Below are positions 24,585 to 32,708 of a stretch of 33,303 nt of DNA, piece after piece (position 1 is the first letter of the stretch; each line of letters starts with the position of its first letter). The DNA lies in NCBI RefSeq assembly GCF_002836415.1, contig NZ_PJBP01000112.1, forward strand, positions 1 to 33,303, written 5' to 3'. The notes below the pieces were generated by a model that did not search any database, had not been told where the DNA came from, and saw only the letters and a list, made by a program, of their open reading frames with translations. Source of the DNA: Psychromonas sp. MB-3u-54. Lineage in GTDB: Bacteria; Pseudomonadota; Gammaproteobacteria; Enterobacterales; Psychromonadaceae. Position numbers and translations under genes: made by a program.

Positions 24585-25358
24585 CTACTGCATTTCTTTT
24601 AAGCGCCCTCTTTGCAGCAGCAAGGCTTCAAACAGATCATCAACGGAGCTGTTATCTGCATTTAAACCGGGCAGAGCCATATGACGGATAAAGGGAAATG
24701 CGCCGCTGCCATCATCGGGTAACTGCAAAACAACTGTTTGCCAATGAACGGCTTCACGGCCTAATTTATCGCTGTCGTTGGCGGTGATTAATAAGGGTAA
24801 TAAACCGACGCTTTTGCCAAGCTGAACTAATTCATCGGCACTGACTTTATGCATAATACGTTGATCACCGCTTGGGCCGTGGCGTAATGAGATAACCAGT
24901 TTGCCGCCGGGTTTTAACAGATTAGCAAGTTTTCGAAGTGAGCGCGCACGGTCGGTGGCCGGAATATGCATCCACACGGCGCTGAGTAAAATAAGATCAA
25001 AACTAATTTCCTGCTGGGTCACTACGCTTAGGGAAGGAAGTGAATCCTGTAACCACTGTACGTTTAATCCTCGAGTGTATTTTTCACCCAGTTCGGCAAG
25101 GCGTTGTGCGGGTTCAATCGCGGTGATTGCGGTGTTATTAACGCTGCCAAGTTCAGCCATGCGTTTGCTATCGCGCCCTGCCCCTGCGCCGATATCTAAA
25201 ATGCGGGCGTCAGGCTTATTTAAAACAGGAGATAAAAATTCAAGCCATGTTGAATGTACCTGATCGAATGATTTCGACAGGTATAAATCTGCAAGATTAG
25301 CAGCATTTTTATTATAAAATGTTGATGACAAAGTTAACCTTAAAATATTAAGAGGCAA
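24585..25358 (-). CDS. class I SAM-dependent methyltransferase
   Basis: This protein of up to 257 residues has a class I methyltransferase fold: ILDIGAGAGRDSKRMAELG (motif I), AITAIEPAQRLAELG (acidic end of strand 2), FDLILLSAVWMHIP (motif IV) and LLKPGGKLVISLRHGP (post-II/motif VI). The substrate is unknown. There is no catalytic NPPY or PCQ, so DNA methylation is not indicated. The first codon at 25358 is TTG; a second TTG at 25331, with AAGG 6 nt upstream, is an equally good start giving 248 residues. The protein ends abruptly (LLQRGRLKEMQ), and some relatives may be longer, so a lost C-terminus is possible but unproven. It looks more GC-rich than the island genes and probably belongs to the surrounding chromosome. 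Confidence 0.8.
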   Translation of the reverse strand: MPLNILRLTLSSTFYNKNAANLADLYLSKSFDQVHSTWLEFLSPVLNKPDARILDIGAGAGRDSKRMAELGSVNNTAITAIEPAQRLAELGEKYTRGLNVQWLQDSLPSLSVVTQQEISFDLILLSAVWMHIPATDRARSLRKLANLLKPGGKLVISLRHGPSGDQRIMHKVSADELVQLGKSVGLLPLLITANDSDKLGREAVHWQTVVLQLPDDGSGAFPFIRHMALPGLNADNSSVDDLFEALLLQRGRLKEMQ

Positions 25359-25605
25359 CAGACCCTAACAATCTGATATATCTAAGATAATATAGAAACC
25401 ATTAATATAATGTCATCGCACAGATCAAAATTACAGATATTTTTTACAAAAACATTACATTTAAAAAAAAGCTGAAATAAATGCAGTCACAAATCATATG
25501 CACTTAAGCTGAAAAACCGGGATAGCCATGGTTTTATTTACTCCCGCCATCTTCCGGGGATTTTATTAAACGCTTATATGGCTATTTTCTGCAGTACGAA
25601 TCGAG
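25359..25605. other. AT-rich gap without a recognised gene
   Basis: This stretch upstream of the leftward methyltransferase gene shows no coding frame worth calling. It presumably holds that gene's promoter. Confidence 0.4.
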
Positions 25606-25965
25606 ATTCCCGCTAAAAAACTGCGGGAATGACGGAGTGGGAGGGAAGGAGCATAATGGTTAGATTATCAAATGTAAGGCCGGTCTTATTAGCGTTCGCA
25701 GGGTTCACTCCGCGCCTTCGAGCTTCGCGCCTTCAAGCTTCAAGCTTCGCGCCTTCGATCTTCAAGCCTTCGAGCCTTCGAGCTTCGAGCTTCGAGCTTC
25801 GATCTTCGAGCCTTCGAGCCTTCGAGCCTTCGAGCCTTCGGGCCTTCGGGCCTTCGGGCCTTCGGGCCTTCGGGCCTTCGAGCCTTCGAGCCTTCGAGCC
25901 TTCGAGCCTTCGATCTTCGATCTTCGGGCCTTCAAGCCTTCAAGCCTTCAAGCTTCGGGCTCGTA
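25606..25965 (-). repeat. hairpin module and octamer array in reverse orientation
   Basis: ATTCCCGC (25606-25613) and GCGGGAAT (25623-25630) form an 8-bp hairpin followed by GACGGAGTGGGA. On the minus strand this is the same CCGTCATTCCCGC...GCGGGAATCTCG module seen at 0.2, 3.5 and 6.1 kb. From about 25715 to 25965 runs an array of TTCGAGCC, TTCGGGCC and TTCAAGCC octamers, the complement of AAGGCTCG. It is the only array here whose purine-rich strand is the minus strand. A rightward open frame (25629-26081) is repeat-derived. Confidence 0.85.
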
Positions 25966-26237
25966 GGGTGCGCTCCGATTTCCGCTGCTTGGGGGGAACT
26001 CGAATAAAGTTAAAAATAAAGTTAGCCGTTGTGGTTTTTTTAGGCTATCATGCATTCGCTCTGAAAAATCAGAGTTATTAATGAAATTATAAAGTCCAAG
26101 TTGTTATCTTAGTTACTCCCGCGTTGTCGTAGTTGTCCTTAGTTTATCCCTTAGCTTCATCATCACATTCAATAATTCAGTTCTCAGCACATCGCATTTT
26201 TGCGATATTTTTTAATGAATTTATATAAGGGACACAT

Positions 26238-26450
26238 ATGTCTAATTCAACGACCGGTCTAGTAAAATGGTTTGACGAAGCAAAAGGTTTCGGTTTTCTT
26301 ACTCAAGATAACGGCGGTGCTGACGTATTTTGTCATTTCCGTTCAATTGCTTCTGAAGGCTTCAAAACTTTGGCTGAAGGCCAAAAAGTTTCTTTTGAAG
26401 TTGAGCAAGGCCAAAAAGGTCTGCAGGCTGGAAATGTAATCGCACTATAA
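26238..26450 (+). CDS. CspA-family cold-shock protein
   Basis: This 70-residue protein is a single cold-shock domain, a five-stranded RNA/ssDNA-binding barrel acting as an RNA chaperone. RNP1 (KGFGFL, 16-21) and RNP2 (VFCHF, 30-34) are intact, and [16 protein letters not shown] is the usual family opening. A Cys replaces the common Val in RNP2. AAGGG lies about 8 nt before the ATG. The untranslated leader may be long, as in many cold-shock genes: no gene is seen between 25966 and 26237, and a small ATCGC/GCGAT hairpin lies about 40 bp before the start. A clean hairpin follows the stop. Which csp paralogue it is cannot be told. Confidence 0.95.
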   Translation: MSNSTTGLVKWFDEAKGFGFLTQDNGGADVFCHFRSIASEGFKTLAEGQKVSFEVEQGQKGLQAGNVIAL

Positions 26451-26465
26451 TATAGTGCAATCGAA

Positions 26466-26486
26466 AAGGTGACCTCAAGTCACCTT
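26466..26486 (+). terminator. hairpin after the cold-shock gene
   Basis: AAGGTGAC (26466-26473) and GTCACCTT (26479-26486) form a perfect 8-bp stem with a 5-nt loop, 16 bp after the stop. The T tract behind it is short, so it is a modest intrinsic terminator. Confidence 0.65.
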
Positions 26487-26636
26487 AATTTAGTAAATCA
26501 TGACAGTATTAAATTATCTGCTACAAAGATTGACCTCATTAACACCCACTTTAGTTTGTGTCATGTCAATTTATCTTTTTATTGTTAGCGCTAAAATTTA
26601 AAACTGTATTTTTTAAATCCAAATAAGGAATTTGTT

Positions 26637-26729
26637 ATGGCTCGTGCTACGGGAAGAAAACGATTTTGGTACCATCAAAATCGCGATCAATTATCAGAAA
26701 CAAAAAACACCATTAAACAATCACAATAA
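26637..26729 (+). CDS. candidate 30-aa basic small protein
   Basis: A short frame starts at ATG 26637 with a strong AAGGAA 6-7 nt upstream and ends at TAA 26727-26729. The peptide begins MARATGRKRFWYHQNRDQ and ends LSETKNTIKQSQ. It is strongly basic at the front (GRKR), rich in aromatic residues in the middle and polar at the end, like small ribosome- or nucleic-acid-associated peptides. Its last 12 codons and stop are the first copy of a 40-bp tandem repeat. It lies 187 bp after the cold-shock gene stop, behind that gene's hairpin, so it would need its own promoter. No family recognised. Confidence 0.45.
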   Translation: MARATGRKRFWYHQNRDQLSETKNTIKQSQ

Positions 26730-26889
26730 AAAATCAGAAACAAAAAACACCATTAAACAATCACAATAAAAAATCAGAAACAAAAAACACTATTAAACAA
26801 TCACAATAAAAAATCAGAAACAAAAAACACTATTAAACAATCACAATAAAAAATCAGAAACAAAAAACACCATTAAACAAGCACAATAA
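26693..26889 (+). repeat. five tandem copies of a 40-bp A-rich repeat
   Basis: The 40-bp unit starts ATCAGAAACAAAAAACACCA and continues TTAAACAATCACAATAA. Five copies run head to tail. Copies three and four have TATTAAAC instead of CATTAAAC, and the last has GCACAATAA. Each copy contains the last codons and stop of the small frame starting at 26637. As 40 is not a multiple of three, the copies cannot extend that protein. The identity between copies points to recent expansion. Confidence 0.92.
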
Positions 26890-27107
26890 TTAACTCAGTA
26901 AGACCCTAAGCGATGTTATTTTTGAGGAGCCTCTATCCTTTTAAAATAACCGAGCGGGCATACTTTTCGTCACCCCTACCGACGAATAAAACATTAATAA
27001 TATTAAACCCTATCAAAATCAGTCAATGAAAAAACCTGAGGTTCCTTTCTAGTATTAAAGGCGACTTCAGAAAAATAATAAAAGCGGAGCCTAAAGGCGA
27101 TAAAGCA
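26890..27107. other. gap without a recognised gene
   Basis: Between the 40-bp repeats and the next array I see only AT-rich sequence with small, unconvincing dyads and no coding frame. Confidence 0.4.
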
Positions 27108-27455
27108 GAAAGGCTTGAAGCTGGAAAGTTCGAAGCTCGAAAGCTATAAGGCTATAAGGCTATAAGGCTGGAAAGTGGGAAGGCGGGAAGCCCGAAAGCT
27201 CGAAAGCTATAAGGCTATAAGGCTGAAAGCTGAAGGCTGAAGGCTGAAAGCGGGAAAGCTCGAAAGCGGGAAAGCTGGAAAGCTGGAAAGCTGGAAAGCT
27301 GGAAAGCTGGAAAGCTGGAAAGCTGGAAAGCTGGAAAGCGGGAAAGCGGGAAAGCGGGAAAGCGGGAAAGCGGGAAAGCTCGAAAGCTCGAAGCTCGAAA
27401 ACTCGAAGCTCGAAAGCTCGAAGCTCGAACCTCGAAAACTCGAAGCTCGGCTCCA
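27108..27455 (+). repeat. long octamer/heptamer array
   Basis: About 350 bp of short repeats: GCTATAAG octamers (two runs), GCTGAAG/GCTGAAAG units, about nine GGAAAGCT octamers (about 27270-27340), then about six GGAAAGCG octamers, then heptamers CGAAGCT and CGAAAAC. Each variant forms a block, as expected if single units are amplified locally. It ends about 10 bp beyond the stop codon of the leftward hibernation-factor gene. A leftward open frame through it is repeat-derived. Confidence 0.9.
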
Positions 27456-27466
27456 TCAGATTATTA

Positions 27467-28033
27467 TTAATCGACAATATGGTGTTTGCCAATCAGGCGT
27501 ACGCTGCTGGCCTGAGGACCTTGCTCACCGGCTTCTTCAACAAATCGAACGTCATTGCCTATTTCCAAAGCATCGAACCCACTATCGACCAGACTATTGC
27601 GGTGAAAGTAGATATCTCTTCCATCCATTGTTACTATTCGGCCGAAATCCTTGTCACCTCGAATTACTGAGATTTTTCCATGGTCGGGTGTCTCATGTGT
27701 TTTTACTTTGCCACGCTGCTTTCGAACAAAGTCCTGCAGCTGTCTGCGTAGCGATTTAAAAGCATCACGGATCGCCACATAGGCATCTTCATGGGCGTGA
27801 TGTTCCGGCGCGGAGCGGTTCGCTAAAAGTTCGCCATCATGCAGAGTCAGATCGATTGAGACGCGAAACAATTTACCCTGCTGATGATGCGCATGGGGCT
27901 GTTCGATCACAACATGGCAAGCTATAATATGCTCATAAAATTCTTCCAGTTTGGCGACCTTCTCCCGAATATGAGCTTCAACTGCATCTGAGTGCGCCAT
28001 ATCGCGAAAAGTTATTTGTAGTGGCTTTTTCAT
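27467..28033 (-). CDS. HPF/RaiA-type ribosome-associated protein fused to a cold-shock domain
   Basis: This 188-residue protein has two parts. Residues 1-105 match the HPF/YfiA (sigma-54 modulation protein) fold: LQITFRDMAHSDAVEAHIRE at the front, then alternating strands and the helix AYVAIRDAFKSLRRQLQDFV. Such proteins bind the small ribosomal subunit and help to hibernate ribosomes. Residues 118-185 form a cold-shock-like barrel, GKISVIRGDKDFGRIVTMDG and DIYFHRNSL, with diverged RNP1 (KDFGRI, 128-133) and RNP2 (IYFHR, 141-145) that keep key aromatics. The linker is short and basic (RKQRGKVKTHE). The combination suggests a ribosome- or RNA-binding stress factor. It stands alone, with a repeat array close behind its stop. 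Fold assignment is firm; the function is inferred. Confidence 0.9.
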   Translation of the reverse strand: MKKPLQITFRDMAHSDAVEAHIREKVAKLEEFYEHIIACHVVIEQPHAHHQQGKLFRVSIDLTLHDGELLANRSAPEHHAHEDAYVAIRDAFKSLRRQLQDFVRKQRGKVKTHETPDHGKISVIRGDKDFGRIVTMDGRDIYFHRNSLVDSGFDALEIGNDVRFVEEAGEQGPQASSVRLIGKHHIVD

Positions 28034-28141
28034 AAATCAAACCCTCTTCTGTTTAACCCGTATTTTAAATATAGTACATTGCGAAACAGAAAAGATTTTA
28101 ATTCGAATGGTATTTAGGTTTTCATTAGCGTTGTATTTAGC

Positions 28142-30526
28142 TTAATTTTTTTTAACTTGATTTCTACCACTTTCTTTTGCGTTGTATAATGCTAAATCAG
28201 CCCGACCGATTAATTTTTCTAAGGTCTCCTTAGACTGGTACTGGCTGGCTCCTATGCTAATGGTGATAGGAATCGCCATCCCGTTGTTGCGGTAATCGTT
28301 TTGCTCCACACAGAGCCGTAGTTTTTCTGCGACAATCACACTTTCATCAATATTTGCTTTTGGCAGTAAAACAATAAATTCTTCGCCGCCAAAGCGCACA
28401 AAAACATCATCTGCTCTCAATTTTTTCAGGATATTTTGTACAATAACTTTTAATATATTATCGCCAATCAGATGGCCGTAGGTATCGTTAATTTTTTTGA
28501 AGTGATCAACATCAATTAACAACAGTGATAAAGGCGTCTGCGTCTCTGCAGATGCAGTTAAAAGCGCAGGTGATATTTCAAAAAGGTAATGGCGGTTAAA
28601 AATATTGGTTAAATTATCTTTAAAAGCGACATCCTGCAACAGCGCTTTTGAATTCTCTATCTTTTGGGTTCTCTCCTTTATTTTTCTTTCAAGGCTTTCA
28701 TTAAGATCCTGTAATGCTTTGGTTTTATTATCTATTTTTAAATTTAATGTTTTATTTAAATTAGTTAGCAGATATTGCCGATATGAGAAAAAAGCAATGA
28801 AGAACAATACAACAAGCAGCACGCGCCATAATAATTTATAATTAAATTCTTCTTTATATTTAATGGCACTGCTGTTATTACTAATATCCTGTTTTATTTC
28901 TTCTGATAAATTATTAATCAGTTTGTCAAAAATTCGCAAAAGTATTAGGTCATCATTTCTGATCCCGATGCCAAATTCAGTTTTTTGTTCAAGTTTCCCG
29001 CTGACTTTGAGTTGCCCGATAAAACGGTTCTGTAGCAAATGACCAATGGTATTGAGCTCGCCGATAAATCCATAAAGTTCACCATTCTGCACTTTTTCAA
29101 GCCCGTCTTTTATCGTATCAACTTCTACTATTATTATATTCGGATAATATTTTCTGATAATTTCTTCCTGTTCATAACCTTTTGGCACGCCTATTTTTTT
29201 ATCGGCCAGACGCGTAAAATTATCTATAAACGGGATATCAATTTTAGTGACTAAAACACGGGGAGTGACTAAATAAGGGGAGGTGAAATTGAGATATTTT
29301 GTTCTCTCATCGGTTTTTGCAGCTAAAGACAGCAGATCACATTTTCTCTGTCGTGCAAATTGCAGAGACTCATTCCAGGATATGGTTCGGACTATTTCAA
29401 TGGGAATCGGCAGCTGCTTTCTAAAAAGATCAATAAATTCTCTATTTAAACCAATATGCTTTCCTTGTTTATCAAAACCGTCATAGGGCAACCAATTAGG
29501 ATCGATACACATACGAATCTGTTTTTTCTGATTCAAATAAGTATTTTCTTCTTCGGTTAAAATTAATCTGAGATTTTTTTCGTCAATAACAAGTTGTGTA
29601 AAATTAATATTTCCTTTTGTTATGCCTAATATTTTGTAAAATTCAAAAATTCGTTTTAATTTACTGTTCTCTATTTTACCTATCTGATCGGTGTTAAAAA
29701 AGGCTAATTTTTTAAGCGCTTGCCCTTCAAACAGAAGCGCTTCTTTACTTAAATTTTGTTCATTATATTTAGTGAAAATTAAATCGGCTGTTTCAGCCAT
29801 ATGGGAAAATGCGTATTGCCAACCTTTTAATGAAGCCGCTTTAAATGCTTTAACCGTGGTAATGTCTTGTGCAATCATTGCTTCACTGGTATATAAAAAA
29901 TCACTGTATATATCAAAACCATGATCTTTAGGATCAAAAACATTATATTCCACCCCCATTTGATCTAACTCGTAGGGTGTTTTTGATATATAAGCTGTCA
30001 TCAGATCTGTTTTTTTATTGACCAAATCATTTATATTGTGCGAATGGGAGAGCAGATTTATATCTTCTAAATCGACATAATTTGAATTGAGCATGGCTTT
30101 TAATGAAGCTTGAGCAAAATCATTGTTGGTGGTCATTATTGTTTTACCGACAAACTGACTGATAGTATTGATGTTTGATGCTTTGGTACTGAGCAGGACA
30201 AGCGGACTGGATTGAAAAAGTGCATATAAAATGACGATTTTTTTGTGGTTGGCCTTTTCGAGTATTAAGCTCGCATCACCGACGGAAAAATCAATTTCAC
30301 CATTGTGGATTTTCTGTACAGCATCGATTCCAAATTGATAATCTTTGATAGTAACGTCTAATCCAAGGTCATTATAAAAACCTTTTTCTTGAGCAATATA
30401 ATAACCGGCAAATTGGAATTGCTCGAACCAGGATGGTTGCAGCGTTACCTGTTTTAGCTCGTCAGCAGCTAATTGCTGACTCAGCAAAGCAAAAAAACAA
30501 ACAAAAATTCTTATAATATTAGGCAA
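28142..30526 (-). CDS. NMT1/THI5-SBP-GGDEF membrane diguanylate cyclase
   Basis: This 794-residue sensor cyclase opens with a signal peptide (MPNIIRIFVCFFALLSQQLAA). An NMT1/THI5-like binding domain follows (about 25-310, with QFAGYYIAQEKGFY and GEIDFSVGDASL), a family that includes binding proteins for thiamine precursors, sulfonates and similar small molecules. Next is an SBP_bac_3-type domain (about 330-545, with RMCIDPNWLPYDGFDKQGKH and VPKGYEQEEI). One transmembrane helix (about 563-582), a coiled coil and a GGDEF domain complete it. GGEEF is at 713-717, preceded by DVDHFKKIND and an intact RxxD inhibitory site (RADD, 704-707). It should make cyclic di-GMP on binding of one or two periplasmic ligands. 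It is probably monocistronic. A decayed partial copy of its 5' region lies at 32.0-32.3 kb. Confidence 0.92.
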   Translation of the reverse strand: MPNIIRIFVCFFALLSQQLAADELKQVTLQPSWFEQFQFAGYYIAQEKGFYNDLGLDVTIKDYQFGIDAVQKIHNGEIDFSVGDASLILEKANHKKIVILYALFQSSPLVLLSTKASNINTISQFVGKTIMTTNNDFAQASLKAMLNSNYVDLEDINLLSHSHNINDLVNKKTDLMTAYISKTPYELDQMGVEYNVFDPKDHGFDIYSDFLYTSEAMIAQDITTVKAFKAASLKGWQYAFSHMAETADLIFTKYNEQNLSKEALLFEGQALKKLAFFNTDQIGKIENSKLKRIFEFYKILGITKGNINFTQLVIDEKNLRLILTEEENTYLNQKKQIRMCIDPNWLPYDGFDKQGKHIGLNREFIDLFRKQLPIPIEIVRTISWNESLQFARQRKCDLLSLAAKTDERTKYLNFTSPYLVTPRVLVTKIDIPFIDNFTRLADKKIGVPKGYEQEEIIRKYYPNIIIVEVDTIKDGLEKVQNGELYGFIGELNTIGHLLQNRFIGQLKVSGKLEQKTEFGIGIRNDDLILLRIFDKLINNLSEEIKQDISNNSSAIKYKEEFNYKLLWRVLLVVLFFIAFFSYRQYLLTNLNKTLNLKIDNKTKALQDLNESLERKIKERTQKIENSKALLQDVAFKDNLTNIFNRHYLFEISPALLTASAETQTPLSLLLIDVDHFKKINDTYGHLIGDNILKVIVQNILKKLRADDVFVRFGGEEFIVLLPKANIDESVIVAEKLRLCVEQNDYRNNGMAIPITISIGASQYQSKETLEKLIGRADLALYNAKESGRNQVKKN

Positions 30527-30869
30527 TAAAAAGACCCTTTTTTAAAATATTAAGGCGCTGGCAGGCTGGAATAGACAAATCGGTTTATTTTTGCGGGTTA
30601 AAATTAGTTAAAGAAAAATTAACCATTATAATAACATCTATTATTTTCATAAGGGCTATTAAATCATCTTTAAGTGGGCTTTATACGGCAAAATAAGCAT
30701 TAATAGTCAGATGGAATGATTTTTTATGCTATCTAGCTTCAACCTCTATCGAAGCAGATAAAAACACTGACCGGGCGTTAGCAGAGTGACAGCCTATTCG
30801 TCAATCACGTTGCCCCTGAGGTTTGCCGCACAATAAACCAGAAACAGCGCAACACCGCCCGCCCCTCTG
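30527..30869. promoter_or_regulatory. upstream region of the NMT1-GGDEF gene
   Basis: No gene is seen here. The part from about 30550 to 30705 is partly conserved in the decayed copy at 32.1-32.3 kb, including 22 identical bases at 30656-30677 (GCTATTAAATCATCTTTAAG plus TG). That block may be a promoter or regulator site. From about 30780 to 30869 the sequence is more GC-rich and follows the end of the next leftward gene. Confidence 0.4.
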
Positions 30870-31751
30870 CTAGAGGCTAAAGCCACATGCCTCACGTAAT
30901 TCGCGTAAGATGGACTCTCCCTCGCTAACGGGCAATCCATCTTCAGTTAACTGGTTGATACGCGTCACGCCGTCAACACTGCCAAGCTCAGAGATATATT
31001 TTAGTAATCCGAGGGGATTAATCTCCTTAAGCAGATCTCTGCCATGCCAGATCGAAAGAAAAGATATTATGCCGTATGCGCCCCAGTTAGAAACATCGGC
31101 AACAATCAGTTCGTCACAGGTGGTTGCCGCGGGCACGATATTCAAGTTCTTCAAGGCTTCGCTAACCTTGCCCATGCCTATTTCATTGCCGCCATCACCA
31201 ACGGCTATCGTTGGACATTTGCTCAAATTCATAAAACTGTCGAAGCATGCACTGCCAGGATTAATACTCTCACCACGCATATTGTAGTAATCGCCATCAT
31301 CAGCTTGGCCGGGCCGCTCGATTGAAACAATGGCCTGGGGTTGAAAGTTGTCAATCGCCTCGAGGGCTTCGTGTTCGCGTTTATCATGATCGCCAATCTG
31401 AATTTCATGAACGCGGTAACGTGTAGCCAGCGCCTTAGATAGCGGGCGACCGCAAACAATAATGGGTATAGCACCGATCGCTTTAAGCGCATTATATAAC
31501 GCAATGGTTCCTACCGGGCCATCAGTTTCAAAAGTGCCTGCAACCGGAAATCCGGTGCCAATAAGAACATGACCATCACAATTATGCAGAATTTGCGCGG
31601 CGCGCATGCAATAACCTGACTTCAGGTAAGGCTGAACCGTCTTCATTCCCCGCAGGTTTCGCGCCACCAGAATATTTTCTATTTTCTGGCTCAGAGCCAG
31701 GTTATCAAGGTTATCAATTTGCTCAGGCATGACCGATGTATCTACATTCAT
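30870..31751 (-). CDS. D-glutamate cyclase-like (DUF4392) protein
   Basis: This 293-residue protein matches the DUF4392 / D-glutamate cyclase C-terminal-like family, the fold of the mitochondrial enzyme that turns D-glutamate into 5-oxo-D-proline. Landmarks are HVLIGTGFPVAGTFETDGPV (a GTGFP/ETDGP nucleotide- or substrate-loop pattern), IVSIERPGQADDGDYYNMRG, AVGDGGNEIGMGKV, and TTCDELIVADVSNWGAYGI. All are conserved-looking and unbroken, so the protein is probably functional. The bacterial role is likely D-amino-acid turnover. It has a free-standing position between the GGDEF sensor and a long non-coding region. ATG 31751 is preceded by a weak AGAGAAATATTAAG leader. Confidence 0.85.
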   Translation of the reverse strand: MNVDTSVMPEQIDNLDNLALSQKIENILVARNLRGMKTVQPYLKSGYCMRAAQILHNCDGHVLIGTGFPVAGTFETDGPVGTIALYNALKAIGAIPIIVCGRPLSKALATRYRVHEIQIGDHDKREHEALEAIDNFQPQAIVSIERPGQADDGDYYNMRGESINPGSACFDSFMNLSKCPTIAVGDGGNEIGMGKVSEALKNLNIVPAATTCDELIVADVSNWGAYGIISFLSIWHGRDLLKEINPLGLLKYISELGSVDGVTRINQLTEDGLPVSEGESILRELREACGFSL

Positions 31752-32003
31752 CTTAATATTTCTCTGGTTGTTAGCATTTTAGCGGTTGAGCTCTGTCAAA
31801 CTGTGACTTTACCGGCCAATGCAGATTATGTGTGTATTCTAGGCTATGATCGTCGCAGCCCGATTTAGCTGAGCCGGTTCGCCGTGTGCGCAGAAATTGC
31901 CGCACCTGTTTTGGGCTGTGGTTTGCCGATCATTCATTAGTACTATTGGTTCCCGCGCCCTAGGAGGGAATCTGGATTGCACCATGACCGAACAGCATAT
32001 ATT
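31752..32003. other. gap without a recognised gene
   Basis: This stretch is moderately GC-rich upstream of the DUF4392 gene. It holds no frame that looks coding and no tRNA-like cloverleaf that I can see. The DUF4392 promoter should be at its left end. Confidence 0.35.
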
Positions 32004-32290
32004 AAATTTTTCTCATTATATTTAGCAAAGATTAAATCGACAGTGTCAGCCAAATGGAAAAATGCATATGGCCAATCTTTTGATGAAGATGAACTCCAAT
32101 AAACATGAATACACAGGCAGACCGGCTTGCATAAATAAATCGGTTCATTTTAAGGGTGAAAATAGTTTCGATAATTTGTCAGAGCAAAATTAACACTATC
32201 AAAAATAGAGCGCGCTCACATCTCTGCTTTGTATACTGCTATTAAATCATCTTTAAGTGAGCATTGTGTCGCAAAATTAGAGCCGATGAA
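32004..32290 (-). pseudogene. decayed partial copy of the NMT1-GGDEF gene and its upstream region
   Basis: Bases 32004-32090 resemble 29755-29845, an internal part of the sensor gene (about codons 227-257). Shared stretches include TCATTATATTTAG, ATTAAATCG, TGTCAGCCA/TTTCAGCCA and AATGC(A/G)TAT. Bases about 32113-32290 resemble 30550-30705, the DNA upstream of that gene, with 22 identical bases at 32238-32259. Both parts have the same orientation as the intact gene. The first 226 codons and all after about codon 257 are missing. This is what a tandem duplication followed by internal deletion and mutation would leave. It is not translatable. Confidence 0.75.
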
Positions 32291-32452
32291 CAGATCGAAT
32301 AAACAGATCGAATAATGGTTGCCTGCTAAAAATTACCCTGTTTAAAAGATCCGGTTTTATACCGTTAATCTAATCAATGAGTATTGATAAATTGATTGAT
32401 TCGATAATCCGGAGCATTATCTGCAGGCATCTGTCAGAACGAATAAAAACAC

Positions 32453-32557
32453 TTGGTTTTAGCCGTTCATGGTGATCATAATGGTGTGGTTTTTCATGTC
32501 AATAACCCCTCTCTTGGTGTGATAAATAAGTTGATGCCCGATGATCCGCGCAAATGA
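32453..32557 (+). pseudogene. possible short gene fragment (34 codons)
   Basis: A frame from TTG 32453 to TGA 32555 reads LVLAVHGDHNGVVFHV and ends NPSLGVINKLMPDDPRK. It has protein-like composition but no start ATG or ribosome-binding site, and a stop lies immediately upstream in frame. It may be a remnant of an unrecognised gene or chance. The surrounding 32291-32708 shows no other gene; the promoter of the HAD gene should be near its right end. Confidence 0.2.
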
Positions 32558-32708
32558 AAATAGTGAGGCTTGCCGCGATATAAACGAGAAATGTAAATAA
32601 GTAATATATTAAAATTAAAGACTCGAATCTGTGATTAAAACTGACCTGGCGTTAGCACTATTAACAGCGTGCGGATTGATACTGTCTCCCTAATTAATAA
32701 GGAACCAC

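Noticed and set aside
25629-26081. 150-codon rightward open frame
   Set aside because: Its product is mainly an FEPSSLRA-type repeat translated from TTCGAGCC octamers; there is no domain and no good ribosome site.
26693-26889. The 40-bp repeats as a CRISPR, or as iterons of an origin
   Set aside because: Copies are directly adjacent with no spacers, and there is no replication-protein gene nearby. They are better explained as tandem expansion of a small ORF's 3' end.
27160-27492. 110-codon leftward open frame overlapping the hibernation factor
   Set aside because: FPAFQLSS repeats come from the octamer array; codon structure is an artefact of an 8-bp period.
31752-32003. Possible tRNA or structured RNA in the GC-richer gap
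   Set aside because: No cloverleaf with a T-loop GTTC signature and acceptor stem could be found by eye.
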